A program made the position numbers and the translations under genes. A stretch of 64,000 nucleotides of DNA from JADJRG01 sp964474905 (GTDB taxonomy: Bacteria > Myxococcota_A > Polyangia > Nannocystales > Nannocystaceae). Position 1 is the first letter of the stretch. Each line of letters starts with the position of its first letter. The stretch lies in the NCBI GenBank assembly GCA_964474905.1, contig CAYYUP010000015.1, positions 35,328-99,327 on the forward strand, given 5' to 3'. This document shows, piece after piece, positions 52,901-62,603 of this stretch. Below the pieces are notes generated by a model, which saw only the letters and a program-made list of their open reading frames with translations, had not been told where the DNA came from and ran no database searches.

Positions 52901-55900
52901 ATTAAATCGCCGACCTCGTCGCTCTGGATCGAGGCCAACGCGAGGGCCAGGGTCGCCCGTTCTTCGTGGGCGTCTGCGGATAGCTCACCCAAGCGGCGGC
53001 GGAGCAGGGCGATGCCCTCGTCGGTGCGTCCGCTGCGTCGATAGAGACGGCTGAGGCCGAGGATCACGGCGTCGTTTTCGGGGTCTTCGACGGCCAGCGC
53101 CTCGAGGGTCGAGGTCGCGGCGGCTTCGTCATCAAAACCCTCCTGGAGAGCGCGGGCTTTGATCACGAGGATGGCGATGCGTTCGTCGCGAGCGGAGCCG
53201 GCGAGGGCCAGGCGGCGATCGATGATCTCGATGAGTTCTTGCCAGTGCTCTTTGCCGAGGTAGAGCCCCTGCAGGTGGGCGAGCGCCTCGTTGTCCTCGG
53301 CGCGAGTGCCTAGGATCTCTTGCCAGCGCTCGATCGCGGCCTCGCTTTCGTCGAGCTTGTTCTCTTCGAGGAGAGCGACGCGCGAGAGCAGGCGCAGGTG
53401 CTCGTCGCAGCCGCCTTCGGTGTGGGCGAGGGCCTGGCGTAGAACGGTCGCGGCGGCTGCCCACTCCTCTTCGCGGAGCAGCAGATCCGCGAGTTCCTCT
53501 TGGATGTCGATGCGCGCCGGGAGTTCGCGAGCGAGGGGCTCCAGGCGTTTGATCGCCGCGTCGATCCGGTGGAGGCGTTGGTCGAGGTCACGGGCAAGGC
53601 CTCGGAGCAGCGCCTCGCGTTCGGCGGTTGGCGCCTCGGGGAGTTGGAGGTCGACGAGTCGGCCGCGGACCTCGACGTACTCGCGGTCACGCCCGCTAGC
53701 GTCGTAGATCGATGCGAGGGCATGGAGCGCGCCTAGGTGCTGCGGCAGTACGCCGAGCACCCCGCGGTAGGCAGTTTCGGCGGCGTCATCGTGCCCCGCT
53801 TCGCGCTGGAGTTCGGCGAGGCGCAGCGAGTACTCGACGATGTGCTCGGGCAGCGTGACCTCGCTGACCAGGAGGGAATAGGCCGCGATCAGGCGCTCGT
53901 TGTCGCCGCGACGGAGCGCTAACGCGTCGAGGGCAGCCTGGGCCTTGGTGTGCTCTGGGAGCAGGATCAGCGCCTCCTCGAGAAGCGCGAAGGACTGCTC
54001 TGGAAGGTCCGCGCCTTCGTCGTAGAGTCGGGCGAGCGCGAGCGCGAGCCTTGCCCGATCTTCTTTGCTCGGCGTCGTGACCTCGCGGTAGGCGGCCTCG
54101 ATCTCCTGCCACGGCCCTGAGACCTTGGGGCGAGCTTGCAGGATCGGAGCCTCCAGGCTGGGGATCACGGGCAGCCCAGCGGTGAGTGCCGGCAGGCTCG
54201 GTGGCGGAGCCGGGGTCATGGCCGCGATCGGGCGGCTCGGGGGACGGGGTGGAGCTGCCCTAAGCGGGGCGCTATGGGGTTGGCTCGGGGGTCTGGGCGG
54301 AGCTGCGTGCGGGCGGCTCGGGGGTCTTGGCGGGCCACCCCTGGGCGGCGGTGGTCGTGTGCTTTTTTTAGCGGCGATCGCATCGGAGCCCAGAGAACCT
54401 GCCCGAAAAGCCAGCAAGTCGGGATCGTCGGGGGCGATGTCGAGGGTGATCGGCGCATCGGGATCACGCGCTGTGGCGGCCCTAAACTTCAGCAGTCCGG
54501 GGTCGTCGGGGGCGAGGTCGACGGTCGCCGTGCTGTCATCGTCATCGTCATCGTCGAAGGGCTCGATCTCGCTGAGTTCGACGACGCCGGTGATCTCGGG
54601 AGGGGGCTCGTCGAGGGCTTCGATCTCGGTGAGGTCGAGGATGCCGGTGACCTCGGGGATCGCATCGTCGTCGAGGGGTTCGAGTTCGGTGAAGTCGAGG
54701 ATGCCGGTGACCTCTGGGGGCTCGTCGAGGGTCTCGATCTCGGAGAGGTCGACGGCGGTCGTCGTCGGTGTGCTCGTTTGCGCTTGGGCTCTGCCTGGAC
54801 GCGGACGCAGGGTTGTGGGGTGGAGGCCGAGCTTGCGCCAAAGCGCGTCGTCATCGATCTCGGGGGCGCGGACCTGCGGCCAAAGCAATGTGTCCTGGTG
54901 GACAGGCGGTGCTGTGTAGGTGCCGATCGTGCGGGCGTGGTGCCAGATCGATCCGTGTAGCGGTCCGAGGTCGCCTTCGGTGGGCGGCAGCTCCCGGCGC
55001 AGACGCCAAGTGCAGAGTTTGGCCCGGAGCGCGTATTCGGGGCGGTTTAGATAGTCGGCGTAGAGCTCGGCGATGCGCTCCCAATGGGTGTTTTCTTGGG
55101 TTTGCTGGCGGGGGGTCAGCGGCGTGGCGGGCGATCGGTCGCGGCGCATCTGCTGCAGATCCCAGGCCGGCACCAGGAGCATCAGGTCCCAGAGGTTGCC
55201 GGCCTCGGCCAGGCGATCGAGCTCGAAGCGGGCCTCTTCGGAGGCGGGGTTGAGACCGAGGATCCGCAGCCACTCCGCGAGCGCACCGCGGCGATCGTCG
55301 AGCGTGCGTTCGCGGATCTCGGCGCGCTCCTTGAGCCAGCGGATCTGGGCCGTGGGATCGTCGGTCGCCGCGATCAGCTCTTGGAGTGCGCCGAGGATCG
55401 TGAGGGTGCCGAGGGGGGGCTCGCCATCGGCGCGGGCATCATCACTGCGTTGGGCGAGGGCGCGTAGGGGCCCAAGAATGCCGGCGCCAGTGAGGTCGTA
55501 GCGGAGGCCGCCCCGGAGGGTGCGGAGGGCGGCCAGTGGATCGCCGCAGCGCTCATCCAAGAGGGTGGCGGCCTGGCAGAGGCTTCGCAGACCCTCGGGG
55601 ATCGCTCGTCGGTCGAAGAGGCGGCTGGCCGCGGCCTGCCGGATGTCGGCGAGTTCCTCCCAGAGTTCGTGGCGCTCGCAAAGCGACACTGCGAGGTCGA
55701 GTGCCTCCTCGGCGAGGGATCGATCGTCGCTGTAGATTTGCTCCCAGGCGGTACGCAGACGGGTTGCCGCGCCCTTTGCATCGTCGAGCTTGCGCTCCAG
55801 GAGGCGGGCCAGGGCGACGTGGGCGTCGAAGTGGCTGAGGGCGCTCTCTCCCCGGGTGAGCAGCCCTTCGTAGTGCTCGCCAAGCTCCTTCCAGAGCTCG

Positions 55901-58900
55901 TGGCGTTCGGCGATTTCCTCGATCTGTTTGCCGAGTTCGCCGTCCTCGGGGCGGATCCGGTGGGCGCGGGTTAAAAATCCGATCGCGCGGGCGGGCTCGT
56001 GCAGGCGTTCGCGGGCGACGTCGGCGGCGGAGAGCAGGAGTTCAAAGCTGTCGAAGTCGCCGAAGCTCGAGTCCTGCCGCTGCAGCGCCAGTTCTTGCTC
56101 GTAGACGTCGAGCTGCTGGCGCCATAGATCGTGGGTTTGGGCCAGCTCTCGCAGACGATCGCGCGGGGGACGGCTGATCTGGGCCTCATGGCCGGCCTCC
56201 AGGGCCACGAGATAGGCCTTCTTGGCCCAGGCAAAGGCGAGATCAAAGTCGCCGATATGTTCTTCGGCGGTCCTCGAGGCGTTCATGCACAGCTCGATTT
56301 GGCCGCGGCTATCGGCCCGATGGCTCATCTCGTTGTAGCGCTCGCTGTAGGCCGCCAGGAGGTCCTTCCACATGCTGTGGCGGGCGGCGAGTGCCTCTAA
56401 CTTCTCGCGGATTCGGCTGTCGGTGGGGTTGATGCCGAGGGCGCGGCCGAGCAGGGCCATCGCTCGGCGGTGGTGCCCCTGCTTGTCCTCGGCGATCTCG
56501 GCCATGCGCTCGAGAGTGGCGACATTGCGTCTTGGATCGGGCTCTTCGCGGAGCAGGCGATCGTGGGTCTGGAGGGCGCCTGCGAAGTCACCGGCCTGCT
56601 CCTGCAGATCGGCCTGGAGGCGGAGAACCGAGGGATCGTAACCGACCTCCTCGACAAAGCGGGCGAAGGCGGCGAGCCCCGACTTGGTTTCGTTGAGGGC
56701 GATCCAAGAGGATGCGATCGCCTCGAAGAGGCTCTGGCGCTCCGCTCGTTCGGGGGTTGCGAGCAGGAGGATTTCGGCGTGCCGGATCGCCTTGCGATGG
56801 TCCCCTGCGCCCTTGTAGGTGGCGGTGAGGCGGGCGCGGATCTCGGGATGTCCGGGGGCGATGGTCGCGTCCAGGTGCTCCAATACCCGGGCCGCCGCGC
56901 TCGCGTTGTCGAGATTGTCGGTGAGCACCTCGGCGCGCTCGAGGCCCAGGCGCAGCACCTCCTCGTCGGAGTCGACGAGATCCTGGAGGTTGCCGAGCAT
57001 CGCCGCGAGGCCGTGCCAGGCGGAGATGGTGCGGTAGAGACGGGTCAGGGCTTCGACTGCGTCGCGGTGGTCGTGATGGATCCGCAGTACCTTCTCGAAG
57101 GCCGAGCAGGCGAGATCGGGATCCATGAGCGAGCCCTCGGCCAGGTGCCCGAGACGGGTCAGGTAGTCGAGCTGACGGATCGGCGGGGTCTTGGAGGAGG
57201 CGGCTGCTTTTCCGAGCAGGTTGGCGAGGTCGTCGAAGCGTCCGTCCGCCTCGTACATGCCGGCGACCTTGTCGATGATCTCGAGGTTGTGGGGATCGAG
57301 CGCCAGCAGATCGTTGTAGACCCGAGAGGCCCGGCGCTTGTCGCCGAGCTGGACCTCGGCGATATTGCCCATGCGCAAGAGGATCCGCGAGCGCGCGCGC
57401 GGCTCGGTGGTGATCCTAAGCTCGCGCTCCAGCGAGGTGTAGAGTTCTTCTTGTCGGCCTGTCTCATAGAACAGGTTTTGCAGGCGGTGGATGATTTCGG
57501 CGTCGTCGCTCTTATAAGAGAGCAGCTGTTCGCAGGCCCAGATCGCGTTGTCGTGGTCCTGCAGATCGTCGTGCCAGATCGCGGCCATACGGCGGAGCAG
57601 CAGCATCTGTTTGGCCGGCCTGCGGGCGGCTTCGTAGTGCTGTCGGAGGATCGCGATCAGCCCCTCGGAGTCACCGACGCGGGAGTAGAGATCGGCGAGC
57701 ATCTCTTCGATCGGGCTGTCTTCGGGCTGGATGGTCAGCGACTCGTGCAGGTGATCGATCGCCCGCGCTGGATCGACCACGCGCTCGCGATAGACCGCGG
57801 CCAAACGACGAAGTAGTCCCAGTCGTGTCTGCTGATCGCTGCTCCGCGCGAGCTCTAGGCCCTGGGTGCGGGCGATCTGGTCGAGCATGCGGATCCGCTT
57901 GCTCAGGCGGGCGATCTGCTCGCGCGGACGCCGGTCGTTGGGGTAGGCGCTCTGGAGGCGCTGCCAGGCATCGAGTGCACCGTCGGGGTCGGCGAGGCGC
58001 TTCTCGCAGATCTCGGCGACCTCGGCGAATTCCTCGGCAAAGGAGGGGCTCTGCAGGGGGTTGTCGGGACCGCTGTAGTTGGTCGCTTCTTCGATTTGGT
58101 AGAAGATCAGATCGCGGAGGTGGGCCCATTTGTTTTTGCGTCGCCAGTGCTCTTTGTAGCCCTCGAAGGCGACCGCGTTGAAGGGCTCGCGCTCGAGCAC
58201 CATGTAAAAGAAGAACGACGCACGCTGGTCGTTGTGCAGCTCTTCGCGGTAGATCTCGGCGGCCCGCAGGAGCTTGTCGGTGGGCATCGATGCGGGCTCT
58301 CGCTCGACGTGCACCTCGAAGAGGCCAGCGAGTGCTTCGAAGTCACCGAGGCTGGCGTAGAGGCGCTCTAAATACTGCCAGGCTTGCCCCCCGGGCGCTT
58401 CGTACTGAGCGGCGGTCTCGTAGCAGAGACGGGCGTCTTCGCGGCGGACGAGGTGCTCCTCTAGAAGCTCGCCGCGCTGTATCCACAGGGAATAGGCATC
58501 TTCGGGGGCGACGTAATCGATCCACTGGGCGTAGAGCGCATCGAGGTCGGTCCAGCGCTCGTGGTCGCTGAAAATCTCGGCGAGCATGATGCCCGCGTCG
58601 TAGTGATCGGGGCGCAGATTGAGGGTGCGGCGCAGGAGCTTGAGGGCCTCGCGCTCGTCGTTTTGGGCGTGGGCGAGCTTGGCTGCGCGGAAGAAGATAT
58701 CCGCGGCCTTGGCCATGCCCTCGTCGCTCGCCTTGCCGGAGCCCAGGTACATGACGCCGAAGGCACGGAGGGCGCGCACGTTGTCGGGCATCGCCTTGAG
58801 GGCGGATTGCAGATGCACCGCGGCGCCGGCGATGTTGTCGTGGACTTCGTGCTCGATGCGGGCCAAGCGGAGGTGAAGCTCGGCGACCCGGTCGCGCTGG

Positions 58901-59589
58901 TTGCCGGGATCTAGACGCGTCAGTTCGGCGGTCATCAGCTCGGCGGCGCGGTCCCAGGAACTCGCGTGCAGATAGAGACGGATGAGCCCCTCGCTGGCGG
59001 CGCGGTTTTTTGGATCGCTGTGGAGGGCGCGCTCGTAGATCGCGATCGCCTCTTTGATCGCCATGAAGTGCTCGTCGAGGATCTGCGCGAGCTCGACGAG
59101 CAGGGCTGGGATCGCCGCGGGCGTGGTCCGCTCGGAGCGACGGATCCGCCAGCGGAGCAGGAGGATCCGCTCTGTGTGCCAGCCGAGCTCGGAGTAGAGT
59201 TCGTAGAGGTGCCGAACAGCGCGCTCGTGTTCGGGGGCGGCTTGCACGGCGCGGGCGAGGGCGTGGGCGGCCTCTGCGGGATCCTTGACCCGGTCGAGCC
59301 AGAGCTCGTGGGCTTGGTGCGAGAGCTCGGCGACTTTGCCCGCGTTGCGGCTCGGATCCTGGTCGCTCTTGCCGAGGTGGTCGGCGTAGAGGACGAGAAG
59401 CGTCGCCAGCGAGCGCCAGTCGTCGGACTCTCGGAAGCGTCGCCGGAGCTTGACGAAGGTAGAGTCGTGGATCGGGCCCTGGCGAAACGCTGTGAGCTCA
59501 GCGGGCTCGTTGGAGTCTGCTGAGGGCAGCGGGCAGGGTAGGCCGAGCGGCGATGGGTGTTGTGCGGCCGCTGCTTCGCTCTTGGACAT
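49906..59589 (-). CDS. Giant TPR-repeat protein (3227 aa)
   Basis: This 3227-residue protein is built of tetratricopeptide-type helical repeats. The N-terminal half (to about residue 1570) shows repeat helices such as DNVRALRAFGVMYLGSG and the C-terminal half (from about 1820) others such as EAHDQALAHLQGLYLGKEHW-like units. Between them lies a disordered linker with acidic repeated motifs (EPPEVTGILDFTELEP type), Pro-rich sequence (PPPRGGPPRPPSRPHAAPPR) and APDDP repeats. No signal peptide or membrane segment was seen, so it is probably a cytoplasmic scaffold. The last 300 residues include a separate globular part ending in an acidic tail (EFDLLQDPEDP). It stands alone, divergent from the M16 gene. 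Confidence 0.8.
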   Translation of the reverse strand: MSKSEAAAAQHPSPLGLPCPLPSADSNEPAELTAFRQGPIHDSTFVKLRRRFRESDDWRSLATLLVLYADHLGKSDQDPSRNAGKVAELSHQAHELWLDRVKDPAEAAHALARAVQAAPEHERAVRHLYELYSELGWHTERILLLRWRIRRSERTTPAAIPALLVELAQILDEHFMAIKEAIAIYERALHSDPKNRAASEGLIRLYLHASSWDRAAELMTAELTRLDPGNQRDRVAELHLRLARIEHEVHDNIAGAAVHLQSALKAMPDNVRALRAFGVMYLGSGKASDEGMAKAADIFFRAAKLAHAQNDEREALKLLRRTLNLRPDHYDAGIMLAEIFSDHERWTDLDALYAQWIDYVAPEDAYSLWIQRGELLEEHLVRREDARLCYETAAQYEAPGGQAWQYLERLYASLGDFEALAGLFEVHVEREPASMPTDKLLRAAEIYREELHNDQRASFFFYMVLEREPFNAVAFEGYKEHWRRKNKWAHLRDLIFYQIEEATNYSGPDNPLQSPSFAEEFAEVAEICEKRLADPDGALDAWQRLQSAYPNDRRPREQIARLSKRIRMLDQIARTQGLELARSSDQQTRLGLLRRLAAVYRERVVDPARAIDHLHESLTIQPEDSPIEEMLADLYSRVGDSEGLIAILRQHYEAARRPAKQMLLLRRMAAIWHDDLQDHDNAIWACEQLLSYKSDDAEIIHRLQNLFYETGRQEELYTSLERELRITTEPRARSRILLRMGNIAEVQLGDKRRASRVYNDLLALDPHNLEIIDKVAGMYEADGRFDDLANLLGKAAASSKTPPIRQLDYLTRLGHLAEGSLMDPDLACSAFEKVLRIHHDHRDAVEALTRLYRTISAWHGLAAMLGNLQDLVDSDEEVLRLGLERAEVLTDNLDNASAAARVLEHLDATIAPGHPEIRARLTATYKGAGDHRKAIRHAEILLLATPERAERQSLFEAIASSWIALNETKSGLAAFARFVEEVGYDPSVLRLQADLQEQAGDFAGALQTHDRLLREEPDPRRNVATLERMAEIAEDKQGHHRRAMALLGRALGINPTDSRIREKLEALAARHSMWKDLLAAYSERYNEMSHRADSRGQIELCMNASRTAEEHIGDFDLAFAWAKKAYLVALEAGHEAQISRPPRDRLRELAQTHDLWRQQLDVYEQELALQRQDSSFGDFDSFELLLSAADVARERLHEPARAIGFLTRAHRIRPEDGELGKQIEEIAERHELWKELGEHYEGLLTRGESALSHFDAHVALARLLERKLDDAKGAATRLRTAWEQIYSDDRSLAEEALDLAVSLCERHELWEELADIRQAAASRLFDRRAIPEGLRSLCQAATLLDERCGDPLAALRTLRGGLRYDLTGAGILGPLRALAQRSDDARADGEPPLGTLTILGALQELIAATDDPTAQIRWLKERAEIRERTLDDRRGALAEWLRILGLNPASEEARFELDRLAEAGNLWDLMLLVPAWDLQQMRRDRSPATPLTPRQQTQENTHWERIAELYADYLNRPEYALRAKLCTWRLRRELPPTEGDLGPLHGSIWHHARTIGTYTAPPVHQDTLLWPQVRAPEIDDDALWRKLGLHPTTLRPRPGRAQAQTSTPTTTAVDLSEIETLDEPPEVTGILDFTELEPLDDDAIPEVTGILDLTEIEALDEPPPEITGVVELSEIEPFDDDDDDDSTATVDLAPDDPGLLKFRAATARDPDAPITLDIAPDDPDLLAFRAGSLGSDAIAAKKSTRPPPPRGGPPRPPSRPHAAPPRPPSQPHSAPLRAAPPRPPSRPIAAMTPAPPPSLPALTAGLPVIPSLEAPILQARPKVSGPWQEIEAAYREVTTPSKEDRARLALALARLYDEGADLPEQSFALLEEALILLPEHTKAQAALDALALRRGDNERLIAAYSLLVSEVTLPEHIVEYSLRLAELQREAGHDDAAETAYRGVLGVLPQHLGALHALASIYDASGRDREYVEVRGRLVDLQLPEAPTAEREALLRGLARDLDQRLHRIDAAIKRLEPLARELPARIDIQEELADLLLREEEWAAAATVLRQALAHTEGGCDEHLRLLSRVALLEENKLDESEAAIERWQEILGTRAEDNEALAHLQGLYLGKEHWQELIEIIDRRLALAGSARDERIAILVIKARALQEGFDDEAAATSTLEALAVEDPENDAVILGLSRLYRRSGRTDEGIALLRRRLGELSADAHEERATLALALASIQSDEVGDLMEATATIEEALGENPSHRELLRRRASLARQSEDLPVLVDTLERLGDADDLLEAAPIARNALDDAEWSARLYDKVLASEPGADDPKAIGRIATALSGLTELRIAAGDRAGVDALLAERIAALPTPLHSRVLTELGRTLWHSTADIDLATARFSAALVADPDCALASHSLGEVLFLAGRYDEAEPILEEAVESHVLTRDGTHLVEALVLLARLFEATDRCADAYRRLSSALHQDPSSLEIRCAIIRNRYHVGRWQETLSAIAQLDEFLGTGVVLSREEHRQLAQIYALASFAAAEVGDETREIVLFEQAHGHDPENIEIQDQMIERCRERCLYDRQSRYTAARAQHFAEPTKRGEALLGAGMLAADAAAEIEESAENEGRDPSEDELFAVRDLRDRAFVSLRSGITLVGEESTPLLTRRHLEVAFWVASSRDTATALKCLDRLVLRDDLRTESRLELLVEGVRLSLVRGHEGDDDSAQHYAQAACDAFPRRSTPISAMFDALEAKGDHQEDIERLVLMFFNRQGLRSDQGETEDALRSALLIRLAETQHEHPERAIRLLERAATLDARGLGVAERRHLTQLYIAAGTESSRIRQNYEAILELDPTDTKNQRALLEICLHDGDIDQAAALCGLLRVLDPDDAKTLALAGRLGVEVHDRESFDINAVLPRKLPSGGMIEAMHQLGRGGAAILCAKLPRLDTDGALIPGADNVFCRTWTDTRTRIGAPPYPVVDAAAVAFDIDDGWLLPHCQYPPVMVVGPKAKYEEAPGHLRFAVGRSLFFARPGNLLCEALDREELAKVLAAVLLAFHPRHAQRRELIQDDDEAVLQLAQHLSRKLPPKVSGAIATLLKEHQEESFDSRSWRSWVRRGGNRVGLCASGKIEIALEFLGLPPEAKARAQAIRERANNNDEELRDLLGFSGSALYARARRGLGYCALLDGAQAAPQQPVPDNSPPPSTDDAEVADDPPSTNDANTPGAPDTDSIAFQSQDEAEFDLLQDPEDP
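54420..54525 (-). repeat. APDDP repeat in TPR linker
   Basis: Two close copies of the motif VDLAPDDPGLLKFRA / LDIAPDDPDLLAFRA lie about 25 residues apart in the linker of the giant TPR protein. Confidence 0.7.
54555..54755 (-). repeat. Acidic repeat in TPR linker
   Basis: Four imperfect copies of a unit of about 20 residues stand in tandem: DLSEIETLDEPPEVTGIL, DFTELEPLDDDAIPEVTGIL, DLTEIEALDEPPPEITGVV and ELSEIEPFDDDD. They lie in a disordered region and could be docking sites for partner proteins. Confidence 0.75.
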
Positions 59590-59830
59590 CTACGAGCCTC
59601 CTGCGCCCAAAGGCGCAAAATCAAGCCGCGCGACCCTACCATGTTCATCGCTCTCGGGAAGCCAGCCGCTGCTCCTGTCGGCAGAAAAGATCGGCCCCTG
59701 CGGACGTCTCTTCGCTCGGTGCGGATCGCTGTAGTTGTGCGCCGATTTCGCGGTGGGCTTGTGGTCGCGAGTTCACCTCGGAAAATGCGCGTCGGGTTCC
59801 GGAGATCGTCGGTGGTGGGTGCCTTGATGT
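59590..59830. other. Divergent region between TPR and M16 genes
   Basis: About 240 bases contain both promoters. Nothing recognisable stands out beyond ordinary sequence. Confidence 0.35.
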
Positions 59831-62578
59831 GTGATCGGCGAGGCTGCGCGTCTCTTCGAAAACGTCGGTCTTGCAGCCTTTCCCAGGCGGGTGAAGGGTC
59901 CGGCACGGAGCGTCGATCTCGGGCATACTGCGCCACCGCGCGCCGCTGACAGCGTGCTGGAGAGCTCTGTGCCAAGACCGCGAACGACCCCGACCGAGCC
60001 GCGCCCACCGGTGGCCCCTGTGAGCCGACGTCTGCGCAATGGAGCGCAGGTTCTTTGCCTGCCAGTGGCCGGCGAGGCGCCAGTGGCCATTCAGCTCTGG
60101 ATCGCGGCAGGCACCGCAGTGGAGCGGCCGAGTGAGCACGGATGTGCCCATTTGCTCGAGCATATGCTCTTTAAACCCTTCGCAGCGGGTGGTCCTGCGG
60201 GGGATTTGGCGCTTTTGATCGAAGGCCTGGGCGGGGATGCCAACGCGTTTACCTCCCATGACGAAACCGTGCTCTACGCTACGGTTCCGGCCGAAAACTG
60301 GGCTCAGGCAGTCGATGGGATCCTTTGGGCGGGGCTCCGGCCGCGCATCGAACGCGAAGAATTGGCCCGCGAGATCGAGGTGGTCGTCGAAGAGATCAAG
60401 CAGTACGACGACGATCCCGGGGCGCGTGCGGCGGAGGCACTGCTGGCCCGGGTGCACTCCGAGCACGCCTATGCGCGGCCGGTGCTCGGCAGGGTCGGAG
60501 AGGTCCGCGCGCACTCTCTGCGCCGCCTCCGGGCCTTTCATCGTCGCGCCTACGCGGGGAGCCGATTGACCCTAGTCGTCGCCGGCCCGGTGGATCCAAA
60601 AGATGTGCTCGCCCGGGCAAAGCCGCTGCTCGGGGCCGCTCGGGAGGCGAGCAGGCTCACGGTCGGGGCTGCGGCCAAATCGGCGAAGATCCGGGCCACA
60701 GTGCGCCGCGCTGACGTGAGCGAGTGCCATCTCCTCTTTGGTTGGCGAGCGCCGGGTCTCGATCATCCGGACATCGCCGCCCTAGACGTCGCCGCCAGCG
60801 TGCTCGGGCACGGTGATGCTTCGCGTCTCTTTCGTGATGTGCGTCGGCGTGCCCAGGTCGTCACCGATGTGTACGCGAGCCTGGATGTCGGTCGCGAAGC
60901 GTCGACCTTTGTGCTCGGGGCCCGCACTGGATCGGCTCAGATCGTCGCCGCCGCGGAGGCGATCCACGAACAGCTCCGGCGACTGCGGAGCACGCTGATC
61001 TCTGCAGAGGAACTCGCCAGGGCCCGCGCGAGCCTCGAGAGTGACCTCGTCTATCGGCGCGAGACGGTGCAGGGGCAGGCCTACGCGCTCGGGTATTACG
61101 CCAGCCAGACCGGCGATCTGCAGCGCGAGCAACGTTTTTATCGCGAACTCGCAGCGCTCACACCCGAGGCGGTGCAGCAGGCGGTCCAGACCTGGATGCC
61201 GGCGGAGAGCGCAGCACTCTCGGTGCTGCTGCCCGAGGAACGCATCGACCCTGCTGCGGCTCGGGTCATTCGTCGCGAGCTGCTCGCCTGTGGCCAACGC
61301 AAGCGGGCTCGGCGTTCTGTCCGGGTGCGGGCGGGCAACCACGAGGTCGACTTGGAGTGCGGCCTGCGGGTGCGGCTGCTGCCGGACGCTTCGGTGCCGG
61401 TTGCGGGCGCTTGGCTGATCTGGCTCGGCGGGCTTCGGGCTGAGCCGGTCGAGCACGCGGGCCTCGTATCGATCACCGCGGCGATGCTCGCCCGGGGCAA
61501 TGCGCAGCTCGATGGTGACAGCCTGAGCCGCGAAATCGAGGGCATGGCGGGCGGTCTCAGCGGTTTTGCCGGGCGCAATAGCATCGGCCTGCACGGTGAG
61601 TCGATGGCCCGTCATTTTCCGGAGGTTTTGGGTCACCTCCTCGAGTGCGCACTGACGCCGAGCTTCCCCGACGATGAGGTTCTTGACGAGCGGAGGGTCG
61701 CGCTCGAGGAACTCGCGGCGGCTGCGGATGATCTCGGTCAGGTGGCGATTCGCGAGCTTCAAAAGCTGCTCTACGGCAAGCACGCCTACGCTCGTTCTCT
61801 CCGTGGCACTCGCTCGGGTCTGCGCAGCATCGATGGGGCGCTGCTGCGGGAGGGCTGGCGCAACTATCCGATAGGACAGGCGGTGCTCGGCATCGCCGGC
61901 GACATCGAGGTCGAACCCATCATCGACGCGCTCCAGGCTCGCTGTGGTACCGGTCGTCGAGGCCAGCGCTTTTGCCTGTCGGGGGACGGGCCGCGGCCGA
62001 TCAAGCGACCTCGGCGAAAATTAGTGCACCGAGATCGCGAGCAGGCCCACATCGCCATCGGCTTTCCGGGGCTTGTGCACGGCGATCCGAGGGTGCCGGC
62101 GCTGGATGTTCTCTGCGTGGTTCTCGGCGGCCAATCGGGGCGTCTGTTTCTCGCCCTGCGCGAGCAGGAGGGGCTCGTCTACACCGTCGATGCGGGCTCC
62201 ACCGAGGGGCTCGATGGCGGTCATTTAACGATCTACGCCGCGACCAGCCAGGACAAGCTGGGGCGCGCCTTGGCGGCGATCGAGGGGCATCTGCGGCGGA
62301 TCTCCAGCGAGCCCGTCGCCGACGAGGAGCTCGCGCGGGCCAAGAGCTGGCTCATCGGCCAGCACGACATCGGTCTCCAACGGCGCTCGCGGATCGCCAG
62401 CGAGATCGCCTTCGCGGTCGCCTGTGGCCTGCCGGCGGATCGTTTTCGGGGCTACCGCGAGCGGATTTCGGCGGTCAACGTCGAGCAGGTGCTCGCGGTC
62501 GCCGGGTTCCTGCTCGATCCGCGTCGGCAGGCGAGGGTGCTGCTGACTCGCTCAGGCGTTGAAGTTTCCTCCGCCTAA
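59831..62578 (+). CDS. M16-family zinc metalloprotease
   Basis: The 915-residue protein carries the inverted zinc motif HLLEH (His107, Glu110, His111) in CAHLLEHMLFKPF, with the third ligand in VVVEEIKQYDDD about 75 residues later. It is a fusion of two M16 halves; the second, starting around residue 500, lacks HxxEH and is the usual inactive partner half. These enzymes degrade small peptides held in a closed chamber. The first GTG at 59831 gives a long, Arg/Pro-rich N-terminus; GTG codons at 59954 and 59966 are alternatives close to the fold start at residue 65. Confidence 0.88.
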   Translation: MIGEAARLFENVGLAAFPRRVKGPARSVDLGHTAPPRAADSVLESSVPRPRTTPTEPRPPVAPVSRRLRNGAQVLCLPVAGEAPVAIQLWIAAGTAVERPSEHGCAHLLEHMLFKPFAAGGPAGDLALLIEGLGGDANAFTSHDETVLYATVPAENWAQAVDGILWAGLRPRIEREELAREIEVVVEEIKQYDDDPGARAAEALLARVHSEHAYARPVLGRVGEVRAHSLRRLRAFHRRAYAGSRLTLVVAGPVDPKDVLARAKPLLGAAREASRLTVGAAAKSAKIRATVRRADVSECHLLFGWRAPGLDHPDIAALDVAASVLGHGDASRLFRDVRRRAQVVTDVYASLDVGREASTFVLGARTGSAQIVAAAEAIHEQLRRLRSTLISAEELARARASLESDLVYRRETVQGQAYALGYYASQTGDLQREQRFYRELAALTPEAVQQAVQTWMPAESAALSVLLPEERIDPAAARVIRRELLACGQRKRARRSVRVRAGNHEVDLECGLRVRLLPDASVPVAGAWLIWLGGLRAEPVEHAGLVSITAAMLARGNAQLDGDSLSREIEGMAGGLSGFAGRNSIGLHGESMARHFPEVLGHLLECALTPSFPDDEVLDERRVALEELAAAADDLGQVAIRELQKLLYGKHAYARSLRGTRSGLRSIDGALLREGWRNYPIGQAVLGIAGDIEVEPIIDALQARCGTGRRGQRFCLSGDGPRPIKRPRRKLVHRDREQAHIAIGFPGLVHGDPRVPALDVLCVVLGGQSGRLFLALREQEGLVYTVDAGSTEGLDGGHLTIYAATSQDKLGRALAAIEGHLRRISSEPVADEELARAKSWLIGQHDIGLQRRSRIASEIAFAVACGLPADRFRGYRERISAVNVEQVLAVAGFLLDPRRQARVLLTRSGVEVSSA

Positions 62579-62603
62579 ATCTGGTGTGATGTGCACGAGC
62601 TTG

